A stretch of DNA of 64,000 nucleotides from Aliiroseovarius sp. M344. Its GTDB lineage: Bacteria > Pseudomonadota > Alphaproteobacteria > Rhodobacterales > Rhodobacteraceae. The stretch is from the NCBI RefSeq assembly GCF_025140835.1, contig NZ_CP081153.1:2542001-2606000 (forward strand). Direction: 5' to 3'. Positions 37,393 to 46,837 of this stretch are shown here, in pieces (the stretch's first letter is position 1; every line of letters begins with the position of its first letter). A model generated the notes under the pieces. That model did not search any database. It was not told the DNA's origin and saw nothing but the letters and a program-made list of their open reading frames with translations. The translations under genes were made by a program, and so were the position numbers.

Positions 37393-37746
37393 TTAACGAG
37401 CGTCGTCGATCAAAGCCAACACATCGTCTCCGGTGCGCGCCTTGGGTTGATCACGAAGAGTCTTAACCTCTCGCGCCAATTGATCGCGTTCTTTGCGGTG
37501 GCGCGCGCCCTCGGCCCGGATCTTGTGTTCCCGGAACCATTCCCAGATGAAGCCGATCAGAACGCCAGCGATCACGCCAGCGAAGATCACCACAAACAAT
37601 GGCAAGGTCAGCGACCAGCTCCAGCCCAGAAAGCCCGATAGCTCCTGCGGCAGCAGGTGGACGGTGACGGTGTCGCGATTTGCCAAAGCGACTGTGATCA
37701 GGGCGACCGCAAGGGTCACCAGAAATGCGTAACGGATGTATCGCAT
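37393..37746 (-). CDS. lapA: LapA domain-containing membrane protein (DUF1049)
   Basis: 117-residue inner-membrane protein with two transmembrane segments (about 5-22 and 44-67) and a charged, coiled-coil cytoplasmic C-terminus (AEGARHRKERDQLAREVKTL). It belongs to the DUF1049/LapA family, linked in enterobacteria to control of lipopolysaccharide synthesis. Its position after ihfB and before trpF is a conserved alphaproteobacterial order, and function here is inferred only from the family. Confidence 0.85.
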   Translation of the reverse strand: MRYIRYAFLVTLAVALITVALANRDTVTVHLLPQELSGFLGWSWSLTLPLFVVIFAGVIAGVLIGFIWEWFREHKIRAEGARHRKERDQLAREVKTLRDQPKARTGDDVLALIDDAR

Positions 37747-37755
37747 AGATACCTC

Positions 37756-38037
37756 TTACTTGCCGTTCAAACGGTCCCGAAGAAGTTTGCCGGTCTTGAA
37801 GAATGGCACATGCTTTTCTTCAACCTCGACCGACTCACCCGTCCGGGGATTACGCCCAATACGAGCATCTCGTTTCTTGACAGAAAATGCGCCAAAGCCG
37901 CGCAGTTCGACCCGGTCTCCCTTGGCCATTGCTTCTATAATCTCTTCGAAGATCGTGTTCACGATGCGCTCCACGTCGCGCTGATATAGGTGCGGGTTTT
38001 CATCCGCGATCTTCTGGATCAATTCCGACCGGATCAT
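37756..38037 (-). CDS. ihfB: Integration host factor subunit beta
   Basis: 93-residue DNA-bending nucleoid protein of the HU/IHF family, acting as a heterodimer with IhfA. It shows [11 protein letters not shown], the beta-arm [17 protein letters not shown] with the DNA-intercalating proline in RNPRTG, and [15 protein letters not shown]. The ATG at 38037 has GGGGGG at about 5 bases. A TATAGT -10-like box is seen at 38091-38096 on the leftward strand. It follows rpsA and its terminator, consistent with an independent promoter. Confidence 0.95.
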   Translation of the reverse strand: MIRSELIQKIADENPHLYQRDVERIVNTIFEEIIEAMAKGDRVELRGFGAFSVKKRDARIGRNPRTGESVEVEEKHVPFFKTGKLLRDRLNGK

Positions 38038-38263
38038 TCTGGTCCCCCCAAATTGGCTATGTAATGGATTTTGCATCCTTATTCTGTCTGACTATAGGAG
38101 CAAACAGCCGCGCGAGATACAAGCATTGCCGCATTCAGGGTGTAATTTTGGCGTGAATCTCGCCATTTTTTTGCGAATTTCGGGCAGATGCCGCAGCGGC
38201 AAATTGGTTAACGCCAAAACTCACGTCTTTGTTGCAGCGCAGCAAAGACTGTTGATTCGAAGC

Positions 38264-38294
38264 AAAACGGCCCCGCACATCGCACGGGGCCGTT
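38264..38294 (-). terminator. Terminator of rpsA
   Basis: AACGGCCCCG / CGGGGCCGTT stem with a loop of nine bases and a TTTTGC tail on the leftward strand, 22 bases after the rpsA stop. Confidence 0.85.
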
Positions 38295-38316
38295 CGCGTT
38301 TTCGAAGGTGCGGGAC

Positions 38317-39996
38317 TTAGTCGTCCTGCTTCAGCGCTGCGCCAAGAATGTCGCCCAGCGATGCACCCGAATCCGAGGAACCGTATTGTGCGACGGCTTC
38401 TTTTTCTTCGGCAATCTCGCGGGCTTTGATCGACAGACCAAGGCGGCGGGATTTCGCATCCACATTGGTCACGCGAACGTCCATCTTGTCACCAACCTGG
38501 AAACGCTCTGGGCGCTGCTCGGCACGGTCACGCGACAGGTCAGAGCGACGGATGAAGGATTTCATGCCTTCATACTCGACTTCGATGCCACCCTCTTCGA
38601 TCGAGGTCACTTCAACAGTGATGATCGAACCGCGCTTCACGCCGCCAATGGCGTCTGCAAAGGGGTCGCCGTCCAAGGCTTTGATCGACAGCGAGATACG
38701 CTCTTTGTCGGTATCAACTTCCGAGACAACAGCTTTGACGATGTCGCCTTTCTTGAAGTCCTGGATGGCTTCTTCGCCGCGCTGGTCCCAGCTGATATCG
38801 CTGAGGTGAACCATGCCGTCGATTTCGCCTTCGAGGCCAATGAACAGACCGAATTCGGTGATGTTCTTGACTTCGCCTTCGACCTCGGTGCCCTCGGGGT
38901 GGGTTTCTGCAAACACTTCCCATGGGTTGCGCATGGTCTGCTTAAGACCAAGCGATACGCGGCGTTTGGCGCTGTCGATTTCCAGAACCATGACTTCGAC
39001 TTCTTGCGAGGTCGACACGATTTTACCTGGGTGAACGTTCTTCTTGGTCCACGACATTTCAGAAACGTGCACCAGACCTTCAACGCCCGGCTCCAGCTCA
39101 ACAAACGCACCGTAATCGGTGATGTTGGTCACGCGGCCAGTGTGTGTGCTTTCCAGCGGGTACTTGCCAGCAACCAGATCCCATGGATCGTCTTGCAGCT
39201 GTTTCATACCAAGCGAGATGCGGTGGGTTTCTTTGTTGATCTTGATGACTTGAACCTTGATGGTTTCGCCGATCGTCAGGATCTCGGAAGGATGGTTCAC
39301 ACGGCGCCATGCCATGTCGGTGACGTGCAGCAGGCCGTCTACGCCGCCGAGGTCAACAAACGCACCGTATTCGGTGATGTTTTTGACGACGCCGTCAACC
39401 GCTTGGCCTTCGGTCAGGTTGCCGATGACTTCAGCACGCTGTTCGGCACGCGATTCTTCCAGAATTGCACGACGCGACACAACGATGTTGCCACGGCGGC
39501 GGTCCATTTTCAGGATCTGGAACGGTTGCTTCAGACCCATCAGCGGGCCAGCGTCACGCACGGGGCGCACGTCAACTTGGCTGCCGGGCAGGAACGCAAC
39601 AGCGCCGCCCAGATCGACCGTAAAGCCGCCTTTGACGCGACCGAAGATTGCGCCTTCGACGCGCTCTTCGTCTGCGTATGCTTTTTCCAGACGATCCCAT
39701 GCTTCTTCGCGGCGGGCCATCTCACGCGAGATAACAGCTTCGCCACGGGCGTTCTCTGCGGAACGCAGGAAGACTTCCACTTCGTCGCCAACAGCGATTT
39801 CAGGAGCTTCACCAGGATTTGCGAATTCTTTGATGTCGACGCGGCCTTCCATTTTGTAGCCTACGTCGATGATCGCTTGGCCGGCCTCGATGGCGATGAC
39901 CTTACCTTTGACGACAGAACCCTCTTCGGGTGTGTCCATTTCGAAGCTTTCGTTCAGGAGGGCTTCGAATTCCTCCATCGTTGCTTTAGCGCACAT
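38317..39996 (-). CDS. rpsA: 30S ribosomal protein S1
   Basis: 559-residue mRNA-binding ribosomal protein with six S1 repeats, each marked by the pattern GxVxxITxYGAFVDL or a variant (KNITEYGAFVDLGGVDGL, TNITDYGAFVELEPGVEGL, KNITEFGLFIGLEGEIDG). It is needed to recruit structured mRNAs. AAAGGAA precedes the ATG. In most Alphaproteobacteria it is directly behind cmk; here a gene on the opposite strand lies between them. Full-length and intact. Confidence 0.98.
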   Translation of the reverse strand: MCAKATMEEFEALLNESFEMDTPEEGSVVKGKVIAIEAGQAIIDVGYKMEGRVDIKEFANPGEAPEIAVGDEVEVFLRSAENARGEAVISREMARREEAWDRLEKAYADEERVEGAIFGRVKGGFTVDLGGAVAFLPGSQVDVRPVRDAGPLMGLKQPFQILKMDRRRGNIVVSRRAILEESRAEQRAEVIGNLTEGQAVDGVVKNITEYGAFVDLGGVDGLLHVTDMAWRRVNHPSEILTIGETIKVQVIKINKETHRISLGMKQLQDDPWDLVAGKYPLESTHTGRVTNITDYGAFVELEPGVEGLVHVSEMSWTKKNVHPGKIVSTSQEVEVMVLEIDSAKRRVSLGLKQTMRNPWEVFAETHPEGTEVEGEVKNITEFGLFIGLEGEIDGMVHLSDISWDQRGEEAIQDFKKGDIVKAVVSEVDTDKERISLSIKALDGDPFADAIGGVKRGSIITVEVTSIEEGGIEVEYEGMKSFIRRSDLSRDRAEQRPERFQVGDKMDVRVTNVDAKSRRLGLSIKAREIAEEKEAVAQYGSSDSGASLGDILGAALKQDD

Positions 39997-40096
39997 ATGC
40001 GATTTATTCCTTTACAAGTCGTTATTCGGGCCGTGCGGTTGTCTCCGCAGGTCTTGGATTGTCCAATTTGGTCAACAAGTTAACCACAAAACAAAG

Positions 40097-40117
40097 AGGG
40101 CCGGCATGTCCGACCCT
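40097..40117 (-). terminator. Leftward terminator between the toroid gene and rpsA
   Basis: On the leftward strand AGGGTCGG, loop ACATG, CCGGCCCT (one U-G pair in RNA) followed by CTTTGTTTTG. It is placed where transcripts from aroA-cmk would arrive after crossing the antisense toroid gene, ahead of the rpsA leader. Confidence 0.7.
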
Positions 40118-40244
40118 GCTCATATTTCTTCAGTCGCGGTGTTTTCACCTTGTCAACAAGGGCGGGGATTACGTGGATTCTGTCAAAAAAGCAAGGACTG
40201 ATGCATATCATGGCAGCGCCGCGCGTCGCACTTATGCTGACGTA

Positions 40245-41171
40245 ATGAACCGAGGAGAGATCATTAGCTGGCTCATGGCAGGGGATTCTGCAATCGCATT
40301 TCAGACGATGCGCGATCTTCTACACAGAACCCGCCCCGAACTTCAGGCGCGTATTGCGACCAATGGGTGGGGCAAAGCTTTTCTGGATGCTCGCAACGCG
40401 ACTGGTGGCTGGGGTGATCGTTACTATGGGCCAAAGTGGGCCTGTACACATTATGTGTTGCTCGATCTGGTAAACATGGCGTTCCCACAAGATCACCCAG
40501 AAGTCGCAGCCTTGGTGCACGATATTGCCGTGCGACACGTGTCGCATGACGGTGGGTTCGCTATTTCTTCAGATGACAAGTTAAGCGACACGTGTGTGAC
40601 TGGCATGTTCCTGAACATCGGTAGCTATTTTGCAGCGCCCGAGGCGTCACTTCAGAGCTTCGTTGATTTCCTGATTTCGGTTCAATTGCCCGATGGTGGA
40701 TTCAACTGCCAGATCAACCGCTCTGGTTGCAAACACTCATCTTTGCATTCGACGCTGTCGGTGCTGGAAGGGCTGCACAGTTTCGAGGCTTGTGGCTACG
40801 CCTACCGAAAAGACGAATTGAATCAGATCGCAACAGAGGCACGGAGTTTCATCCTTCGGCATCAGTTCTTCCGTTCCGAACGAACAGGAAAGATCATCAA
40901 CGCGGATTTCCTGAAGCTGCGCACGCCTGCCCGATGGTATTACAACACCTTGCGCGCGTTGGACCACTTCCGTGCGACGGGCCAGCCGTTTGACCCCGCG
41001 ATGACCGACGCCTTGGACAAGCTGGTCACCCAACGCAGGCCGGACGGCCGGTGGCCGCGCGGACCCAAAGTTGCAGGCAAAACAGTGTTCGAGATGGAAC
41101 CGCCGCGGGAACCGGGACGGTGGAACACGTTGATCGCCCTGCGTGTGCTGGACGCTTATCCCCTCACCTGA
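40245..41171 (+). CDS. Alpha/alpha-toroid (squalene cyclase/prenyltransferase-like) protein
   Basis: 308 residues with the repeating pattern of terpenoid cyclase/prenyltransferase alpha-toroids: [24 protein letters not shown] and [11 protein letters not shown] are QW-like repeats. Cys and His-rich stretches ([15 protein letters not shown]) may bind metal as in prenyltransferases, though this is a guess. It is much shorter than real squalene-hopene cyclases (~650), so cyclase activity is not implied. The start is uncertain: the frame extends to 40059, and ATG 40245 ([10 protein letters not shown]) was chosen as the beginning of recognisable sequence. It lies opposite to, and between, cmk and rpsA and overlaps the cmk 3' end by 16 bases. 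Confidence 0.75.
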   Translation: MNRGEIISWLMAGDSAIAFQTMRDLLHRTRPELQARIATNGWGKAFLDARNATGGWGDRYYGPKWACTHYVLLDLVNMAFPQDHPEVAALVHDIAVRHVSHDGGFAISSDDKLSDTCVTGMFLNIGSYFAAPEASLQSFVDFLISVQLPDGGFNCQINRSGCKHSSLHSTLSVLEGLHSFEACGYAYRKDELNQIATEARSFILRHQFFRSERTGKIINADFLKLRTPARWYYNTLRALDHFRATGQPFDPAMTDALDKLVTQRRPDGRWPRGPKVAGKTVFEMEPPREPGRWNTLIALRVLDAYPLT

Positions 41172-41764
41172 TCCACGGCTAATATGGCGCTGGCCACCGC
41201 CTGATCAATCGACATCTCAGAAGTGTCGATGATTACGGCATCATCAGCTGGCTTCAAAGGGGCTTCTGCGCGCTCACTGTCGCGTTTGTCGCGCGCGATG
41301 ACATCAGCCAGAACCTGATCACGCGTATCGCTGTGACCTTTAGATGACAGCTCCAGAAACCGCCGCTCCGCGCGGACTTCAGCGCTGGCCGTCACGAAAA
41401 GTTTCACCTCGGCAGTTGGACAGACAACGGTTCCGATATCCCGCCCATCCAGAACAGCCCCCCCGTCACGTAGGGCGAAGTCATGCTGGAACTGCACCAA
41501 AGCAGCCCGCACATCAGGCAAAACAGCCACGCGGCTGGCGGCTTGCGCAATGTCAGGGGTGCGCAGGTCACCTTGCAAGTCTGCTGGCGTTAGATTTTTC
41601 GCGGCGGCAACCGGATCACCACCCGACAAAACCTTGGCCCCAACCGCCCGATACAAAAGTCCGGTATCAAGATGCGCAAACCCAAAATGAGCGGCAACAG
41701 CTTTGGAAATTGTGCCTTTACCAGCGGCGGCTGGTCCGTCGATTGCTACAGTGAAAACCGTCAT
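41156..41764 (-). CDS. cmk: (d)CMP kinase
   Basis: 202-residue nucleoside monophosphate kinase that phosphorylates CMP and dCMP. The P-loop [13 protein letters not shown] is at residues 9-21, and the substrate motifs [11 protein letters not shown] and [13 protein letters not shown] are present. The start overlaps aroA by 4 bases, so aroA-cmk is an operon. Read-through beyond its stop is opposed by the toroid gene on the other strand. Confidence 0.97.
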   Translation of the reverse strand: MTVFTVAIDGPAAAGKGTISKAVAAHFGFAHLDTGLLYRAVGAKVLSGGDPVAAAKNLTPADLQGDLRTPDIAQAASRVAVLPDVRAALVQFQHDFALRDGGAVLDGRDIGTVVCPTAEVKLFVTASAEVRAERRFLELSSKGHSDTRDQVLADVIARDKRDSERAEAPLKPADDAVIIDTSEMSIDQAVASAILAVDQVRG

Positions 41765-43113
41765 AAGTTCGATCTGACAATTTGCGCACCCAGCCCCGCC
41801 ATCAAAGGTTCAAACACCGGGAAGCTGGTGGCGATGGGGCCGCCATCATCCAGATGGATGGGCTTTTTCGATGCCATGCCAAGACAGGCAAAGCTCATGG
41901 CTATGCGGTGGTCGAGTACTGTGGCGACGGTTGCACCACCAGGCACACCTTCGGGGCCCAATCCGTCCACGGACCACCAATCCTCACCCTCTTCGACGGT
42001 GACACCGGCAGCACGCAGTCCCTTGGCCATCGCATCTATCCGGTCGCTTTCCTTTACCCGCAATTCGTGCACACCCGGCATGTTGGTTGTGCCCGACGCG
42101 AACGAGGCGACAACCGACAGGATCGGGTATTCATCAATCATGCTCGCGGCCCGCTCGGGTGGGACGACGATCCCTTTCATGTTGGGGGAATACCGGGCCC
42201 GCAGGTCTGCGACAGGTTCGCCGCCTTCAAGACGCTCGTTTTCAAACGTCAGATCAGCGCCCATATCCTGCAACGTATTAAATAGCCCAGCACGAGTCGG
42301 GTTCAGGCCGATATTTGGGACCAGCACGTCCGATCCCGGCACGATCAACGCAGCACAGACCGGAAAGGCGGCAGAGCTTGGGTCCCGCGGCACCGCAATG
42401 GTTTGCGGCTTCAGTTCCGGTTGACCCGTCAGGGTGATCACATGGCCTTCGTCGGTCTGTTCGACGCTGATCTCTGCGCCAAAACCTGCAAGCATGCGTT
42501 CAGTATGATCGCGGGTGGCCTCTTTTTCGATCACCACCGTCTTACCGGGCACGTTCAAGCCCGCCAGCAGCACCGCTGATTTCACCTGCGCCGAGGCCAT
42601 AGGCGTCGTATAGCGCACCGCCACAGGCGTGCGCGCACCGACGATGGTCATCGGAAGCCGCCCGCCTTCGCGACCGAAACTTTGCGCGCCAAACAACGCG
42701 ATCGGGTCGGTCACCCGGCCCATCGGGCGCGACCGAAGCGAGGCATCGCCGGTGAAGGTCGCAGTGATCGGCTGGGTCGCCATCGCGCCCATGATTAGGC
42801 GCACCCCTGTTCCCGCATTGCCGCAATCAATCACGTCTTCAGGTTCGGCAAAGCCGCCAACCCCCACGCCGTTCACCCGCCATTCGCCGTCACCCAGACG
42901 CTCTACGTCAGCGCCGAAGGCACGCATGGCGTTGGCTGTGCCAATCACGTCCTCGCCTTCCAGCAACCCGGTAATATGGGTTTCGCCCACAGCCATTGCG
43001 CCAAGGATCAGCGACCGGTGGCTGATCGACTTGTCGCCGGGCACCCGCGCCTCGCCTTTCAGAGGGCCGCATTTGCGCGAGGTCATGGGGATGGCGGGGC
43101 CGTGTCCGGACAT
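41761..43113 (-). CDS. aroA: 3-phosphoshikimate 1-carboxyvinyltransferase (EPSP synthase)
   Basis: 450-residue enzyme of the shikimate pathway joining shikimate-3-phosphate and PEP. Motifs are [41 protein letters not shown] and [12 protein letters not shown]. The ATG at 43113 has AGGAG at 8 bases, and the longer frame is unconserved. The sequence around GNAGTGVR has Ala in the position that is typical of glyphosate-tolerant class II enzymes, but sensitivity cannot be decided from sequence. It is the first gene of the aroA-cmk operon. Confidence 0.97.
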   Translation of the reverse strand: MSGHGPAIPMTSRKCGPLKGEARVPGDKSISHRSLILGAMAVGETHITGLLEGEDVIGTANAMRAFGADVERLGDGEWRVNGVGVGGFAEPEDVIDCGNAGTGVRLIMGAMATQPITATFTGDASLRSRPMGRVTDPIALFGAQSFGREGGRLPMTIVGARTPVAVRYTTPMASAQVKSAVLLAGLNVPGKTVVIEKEATRDHTERMLAGFGAEISVEQTDEGHVITLTGQPELKPQTIAVPRDPSSAAFPVCAALIVPGSDVLVPNIGLNPTRAGLFNTLQDMGADLTFENERLEGGEPVADLRARYSPNMKGIVVPPERAASMIDEYPILSVVASFASGTTNMPGVHELRVKESDRIDAMAKGLRAAGVTVEEGEDWWSVDGLGPEGVPGGATVATVLDHRIAMSFACLGMASKKPIHLDDGGPIATSFPVFEPLMAGLGAQIVRSNL

Positions 43114-43175
43114 TGGAGTTCTCCTGTAATCTGCGATTTCTGATAGCGCAGACATCTGAGCGAGGCCAGAGTGAA

Positions 43176-43232
43176 AGGGGCGTTGCCCCTCGGCCTACGG
43201 CCTCACCCCAGGATATTTCCGGCCAGAAGAAG
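43176..43232 (+). repeat. REP-like repeat, copy 1
   Basis: AGGGGC/GCCCCT hairpin, an extra GGCC-containing hairpin, then CTCACCCCAGGATATTT and GGCC-GAAGAA. The core is shared with copy 2 at 52335-52400. It lies between trmB and aroA, in rightward orientation, with no coding content. Confidence 0.75.
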
Positions 43233-43245
43233 CGAGTTTGGGTGG

Positions 43246-43974
43246 TCAGAGACGCCGAAATGTCAGGTAGTGGGGCGTTCGGCCTTCGCGCAAGGCTTTC
43301 TGTTCATAGCGCGTCGATATCCAATCGTCCCATGGGGTGCGCCAGTCTGTGGCACGGTTGCCCAACCATTCAAATCCGGCCCGCGGCACTTCTTCCAGTG
43401 TCTGGCGCACGTAATCTGGGATATCGGTCGCAACGCGGAACGCGGCCCCCGGTTTTAGAACGCGATGAAAGGGATCAAGGTATTCTGGTGTCACGAACCG
43501 GCGGCGATGGTGCTTTTTCTTGGGCCAGGGGTCTGGATAAAGCAGGAATGCTTTGTCGATGGACTGGTCCGGTAGCACGTCAAACAGGTCGCGCACATCA
43601 CCCGGGTGCACTGCAACATTTTCGCACCCTGCGGTGCGGATCTTGCCCAGCAACATGGCAACGCCGTTGATGTAGGGCTCGCACCCGATGATGCCGACAT
43701 CTGGGTTGTTGGCAGCTTGGTGCACCATATGTTCACCGCCACCAAAGCCGGTTTCCAGCCAGACCGGTTTACCGTCGAACAGCGCCACAAGGTCGATCTG
43801 GGTGCGATCTGGGTTTGCTTCCCAATCCACAGCGCCGGGGCTGAGGGCCGCGAGGTCTTCCTCGAGATACCCCTGCTGGCTGTCGCGCAGGTGTTTGCCT
43901 TTGAGACGGCCATAGAAATTGCGCCACGGCGCACCGGAGGCATGTTTGTTCTGGGGCGTGTCATCTTGTGTCAT
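43246..43974 (-). CDS. trmB: tRNA (guanine-N7-)-methyltransferase
   Basis: 242-residue SAM-dependent enzyme that makes m7G46 in the variable loop of tRNA. Motifs are WLETGFGGGEHMV (SAM binding), IGCEPYINGVAMLL, FLLYPDPWPKKKHHRRRF and DDWISTRYEQKAL at the C-terminus. The ATG at 43974 (MTQDDTPQN) was preferred to the in-frame start 7 codons upstream. It is downstream of metK in a leftward block, with a hairpin between. Confidence 0.96.
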   Translation of the reverse strand: MTQDDTPQNKHASGAPWRNFYGRLKGKHLRDSQQGYLEEDLAALSPGAVDWEANPDRTQIDLVALFDGKPVWLETGFGGGEHMVHQAANNPDVGIIGCEPYINGVAMLLGKIRTAGCENVAVHPGDVRDLFDVLPDQSIDKAFLLYPDPWPKKKHHRRRFVTPEYLDPFHRVLKPGAAFRVATDIPDYVRQTLEEVPRAGFEWLGNRATDWRTPWDDWISTRYEQKALREGRTPHYLTFRRL

Positions 43975-43996
43975 GGCCGCGCCTATGCCGTGCAAA

Positions 43997-44025
43997 GGGC
44001 GGGTGCGTCAAGTGACGACCCGCCC
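43997..44025 (-). terminator. Hairpin between metK and trmB
   Basis: GGGCGGGT / ACCCGCCC outer stem with an inner CGTCA/TGACG stem and one bulged base. The leftward side is followed only by TTTGC, so it may be a partial terminator after metK or a stabilising hairpin at the start of the trmB mRNA. Confidence 0.6.
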
Positions 44026-44055
44026 TTCTTGTGAGGTTTGTGGATGCAAACGACC

Positions 44056-45222
44056 TTAGACAGCCTTTTTCAGCGCATCGACCAGATCTGTTTTTTCCCA
44101 GCTGAAGCCACCTTCTGCGTCTGGTGCCCGGCCGAAATGACCATATGCGGCGGTCCGCTCAAATATCGGCCGGTTCAGTTGGAGATGCTCGCGAATACCA
44201 CGCGGCGTCAGGTCCATAACCTGCCCAATTGCTTTTTCGATGTCGGACTCGTCCACTTCGCCCGTGCGGTGGGTGTCGACCAGAATTGACAAGGGATGCG
44301 CCACCCCGATCGCATATGACAACTGCAATGTGCAGCGTTTCGCCATACCCGAGGCGACAATGTTCTTCGCCAAGTAGCGCGCGGCATAGGCAGCTGAACG
44401 ATCAACCTTGGTGGGATCTTTCCCCGAGAACGCACCGCCGCCATGCGGCGCGGCGCCGCCATAAGTATCCACGATGATCTTGCGGCCGGTCAGGCCTGCG
44501 TCCCCATCGGGGCCGCCAATCACAAACTTACCAGTTGGGTTCACGTGCCAAACAGTGTCGTCTGTCAGCCACCCATCCGGCAGCACCTCATGGAAATATG
44601 GGGCCACGCGTTCGCGCACGTCGTCCGGCGTCATGGCCGCGTCCAGATGCTGTGTTGACAGCACGAGCGATGTGACTTCAACCGGCAGGTCATTTTCATA
44701 GCGAACGGACAGCTGCGATTTTGCGTCAGGGCCCATCCAGCCTTCGGTGCCATCTTTGCGCACCTCTGCCAGACGGCGCAAAATGGCATGGCTGTATTGC
44801 AGGGGGGCTGGCATCAACGCGTCGGTCTCGACGGTGGCATAGCCAAACATGATCCCCTGATCACCCGCGCCTTCGTCTTTATTCTCGGCCGCATCCACGC
44901 CTTGGGCGATGTCGGCGGATTGGGCGTGCAAAAAGCTGTCGACTTTCAGATTGGCCCAGTGGAAGCCTTCCTGTTCATAGCCGATGTCTTTCACACATTC
45001 TCGCGCGATGTCTTCAACGCGTTGGATAACGCTGGCCGGGCCGCGCACCTCGCCGCCGATCACAACACGGTCGGTGGTGGCAAAGGTTTCGCAGGCAACA
45101 CGAGACTGAGGATCTTCGGACAGGAAAGCATCAAGGACAGCATCAGAAATGCGGTCGCAGACCTTGTCAGGGTGTCCTTCAGAAACGGATTCCGAAGTAA
45201 ATACGTGGTTCTTACGAGTCAT
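44056..45222 (-). CDS. metK: S-adenosylmethionine synthetase
   Basis: 388-residue enzyme making SAM from methionine and ATP. Motifs are [33 protein letters not shown] (ATP binding), [22 protein letters not shown] and the C-terminal [12 protein letters not shown]. The ATG is 5 bases after the GGAGCA of the SAM/SAH riboswitch, so translation can be blocked when SAM or SAH binds. It is preceded by lnt in the opposite reading direction of ribosomes only in the sense of order: lnt, metK and trmB all run leftward. Confidence 0.98.
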   Translation of the reverse strand: MTRKNHVFTSESVSEGHPDKVCDRISDAVLDAFLSEDPQSRVACETFATTDRVVIGGEVRGPASVIQRVEDIARECVKDIGYEQEGFHWANLKVDSFLHAQSADIAQGVDAAENKDEGAGDQGIMFGYATVETDALMPAPLQYSHAILRRLAEVRKDGTEGWMGPDAKSQLSVRYENDLPVEVTSLVLSTQHLDAAMTPDDVRERVAPYFHEVLPDGWLTDDTVWHVNPTGKFVIGGPDGDAGLTGRKIIVDTYGGAAPHGGGAFSGKDPTKVDRSAAYAARYLAKNIVASGMAKRCTLQLSYAIGVAHPLSILVDTHRTGEVDESDIEKAIGQVMDLTPRGIREHLQLNRPIFERTAAYGHFGRAPDAEGGFSWEKTDLVDALKKAV

Positions 45223-45227
45223 GAAAG

Positions 45228-45271
45228 TGCTCCGATTTTAAAGCCCAAACCACGTCAGGAAGCCGTTGTGG
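45228..45271 (-). promoter_or_regulatory. SAM/SAH riboswitch ahead of metK
   Basis: Leftward strand: stem CCAC (45268-45271) / GTGG (45250-45253), closed by the conserved loop AACGGCTTCCTGAC, then a single-stranded joiner and GGAGCA (45228-45233), which doubles as the Shine-Dalgarno of metK and can pair with GCTTCC of the loop as an H-type pseudoknot. This is the pattern of the SAM/SAH class, which is found in Rhodobacterales upstream of metK. A TTGACA box lies upstream at 45294-45299. Confidence 0.88.
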
Positions 45272-45310
45272 CGGGATATGTCTTGGCGTTACATGTCAAA
45301 CCGTTTGTGG

Positions 45311-46837
45311 TCAACGTGCTTTTGGGGTCCGACGGACAAACAGGGTGCACAATGCAACAGTAATCAGAAGACCCAATGGCAGGTCCCCAAAGCGAGCATA
45401 GGGCGTGGGCGGGGCGGCGCTTGGCAGCGCTGCATCCAGATATCCGGCTTCACCAAGCGACATCGACGCACGTAATGCGCCACGCGGATCGACCACCGCG
45501 GATATGCCTGTGTTGGCAACCCGAATAACGGGAAGGCCAAATTCGATGGCCCGAAAACGAGCTTGGGCCAGATGCTGAAAGGGCATCGAGTAGTCGCCAA
45601 ACCATGCGTCGTTGGTGGCATGAAGGATCCAGTCAGCACGCGTTGGTGCCGCACGAATGTCGCGGGGGAACACAGCTTCATAACAGATCAGCGGAAGGGC
45701 CAGACCCGCAGCGCCCGTGTCCAGAACTCGCGCGCCCGGTCCGGCCGAATAACCGTTTCCGGCTTGTGATGCGAAAGCGCTTATGCCGAAACGTTCCAAC
45801 CAATTGCCAAGCGGGATATATTCACCAAATGGCACCAGATGGTGCTTGTCATAGGTAGACTGCACCTGACCATCTGGGCCGATCAACGCAAGGCTGTTGT
45901 AGTATTGCAGCTCATCACCGCGCTGCACGCCAAACAGCACTGGCACGCCTTGCGCCGCATCCGCAATCGCGTCGCGCACATCATCTGCCCATTCGAGCAA
46001 AGTTGGAACGGCCGTTTCGGGCCAGATCACCAGATCGGGCCGGGGCTGGCCGGGCATTGGGTCGGCAGCCGTGAAATCCACTTGGCGTCTGACAAAATCA
46101 AACGCATGGCGCCGATCCCATTTCAGGTGTTGGAGCGCGTTGGGTTGCACGAGCCGTACCGTGACGTCCCGGTCGGGCGGCAGAGGTTGACCGCCCCGAT
46201 AGAGCCCGCCAGTCAAAGCAACGCCACCGATTGCCAGAAAGAGGGCGGCATGGGCCATTTGTTGACGCGAGCCCCTCCTTTGCGATGCCAAATGTGCACC
46301 CAGTGCGGACAAGAGCAAAGTCAGCCCACCAAGCCCACTAGCCCCAATATAAGCAGACAGTTGCGCGAAAGGTGTTTCGATCCAAACATGGCCGGGATTG
46401 CCCCAAGGAAAACCGGTAAACAGCCAGCCCCGAACCAACTCCGCCCCGGTCATGGCCAGCGCAATCGCGAGCCATCGCACCGACGGTCGCGCGATGCGGT
46501 GTGCGACGTAAGTTGCTATGCCCCACAAAAGCGCAAGGCCCGCCGCCATGAAAAATAGCGCGAAAGGCGCCATCCAGCCGTGGCGCGGCGCATCGACAAA
46601 GAAGGGTTCAACAAGCCATGACAACGTAACGCCGAAATAGCCCACGCCCAGCCCCCAAGCCCGCCACCCGGCTTGACGCGGTCGGTCTGCCTGCAAAACA
46701 ACATAGATGGCAGCCGCAAGGCCGATCAGCGTAAAGATCGGCCAGTCAAACGGCGCATGACCCAGTGCAGCCACCGTGCCCGCCACAAGTGTGGTAAGCA
46801 CAGGCCAGAACCCAGCCGCACGACCGCTTTTAATCAT
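45311..46837 (-). CDS. lnt: Apolipoprotein N-acyltransferase
   Basis: 508-residue inner-membrane enzyme that adds the third acyl chain to lipoproteins. An N-terminal region of about six transmembrane helices (1-200) is followed by a carbon-nitrogen hydrolase domain with the catalytic triad Glu (WPETAVPTLL), Lys (YDKHHLVPFGEY) and Cys (LICYEAVFPRD). The ATG at 46837 (MIKSGRAAG) has a GGAGG at about 9 bases; a longer frame lacks family sequence. It overlaps the corC 3' end by 8 bases. Confidence 0.95.
   Translation of the reverse strand: MIKSGRAAGFWPVLTTLVAGTVAALGHAPFDWPIFTLIGLAAAIYVVLQADRPRQAGWRAWGLGVGYFGVTLSWLVEPFFVDAPRHGWMAPFALFFMAAGLALLWGIATYVAHRIARPSVRWLAIALAMTGAELVRGWLFTGFPWGNPGHVWIETPFAQLSAYIGASGLGGLTLLLSALGAHLASQRRGSRQQMAHAALFLAIGGVALTGGLYRGGQPLPPDRDVTVRLVQPNALQHLKWDRRHAFDFVRRQVDFTAADPMPGQPRPDLVIWPETAVPTLLEWADDVRDAIADAAQGVPVLFGVQRGDELQYYNSLALIGPDGQVQSTYDKHHLVPFGEYIPLGNWLERFGISAFASQAGNGYSAGPGARVLDTGAAGLALPLICYEAVFPRDIRAAPTRADWILHATNDAWFGDYSMPFQHLAQARFRAIEFGLPVIRVANTGISAVVDPRGALRASMSLGEAGYLDAALPSAAPPTPYARFGDLPLGLLITVALCTLFVRRTPKAR

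Noticed and set aside
38308-40083. 591-codon frame antisense to rpsA
   Set aside because: Mirror of rpsA in a GC-rich gene; the sequence is repetitive because rpsA has S1 repeats, and it matches no family.
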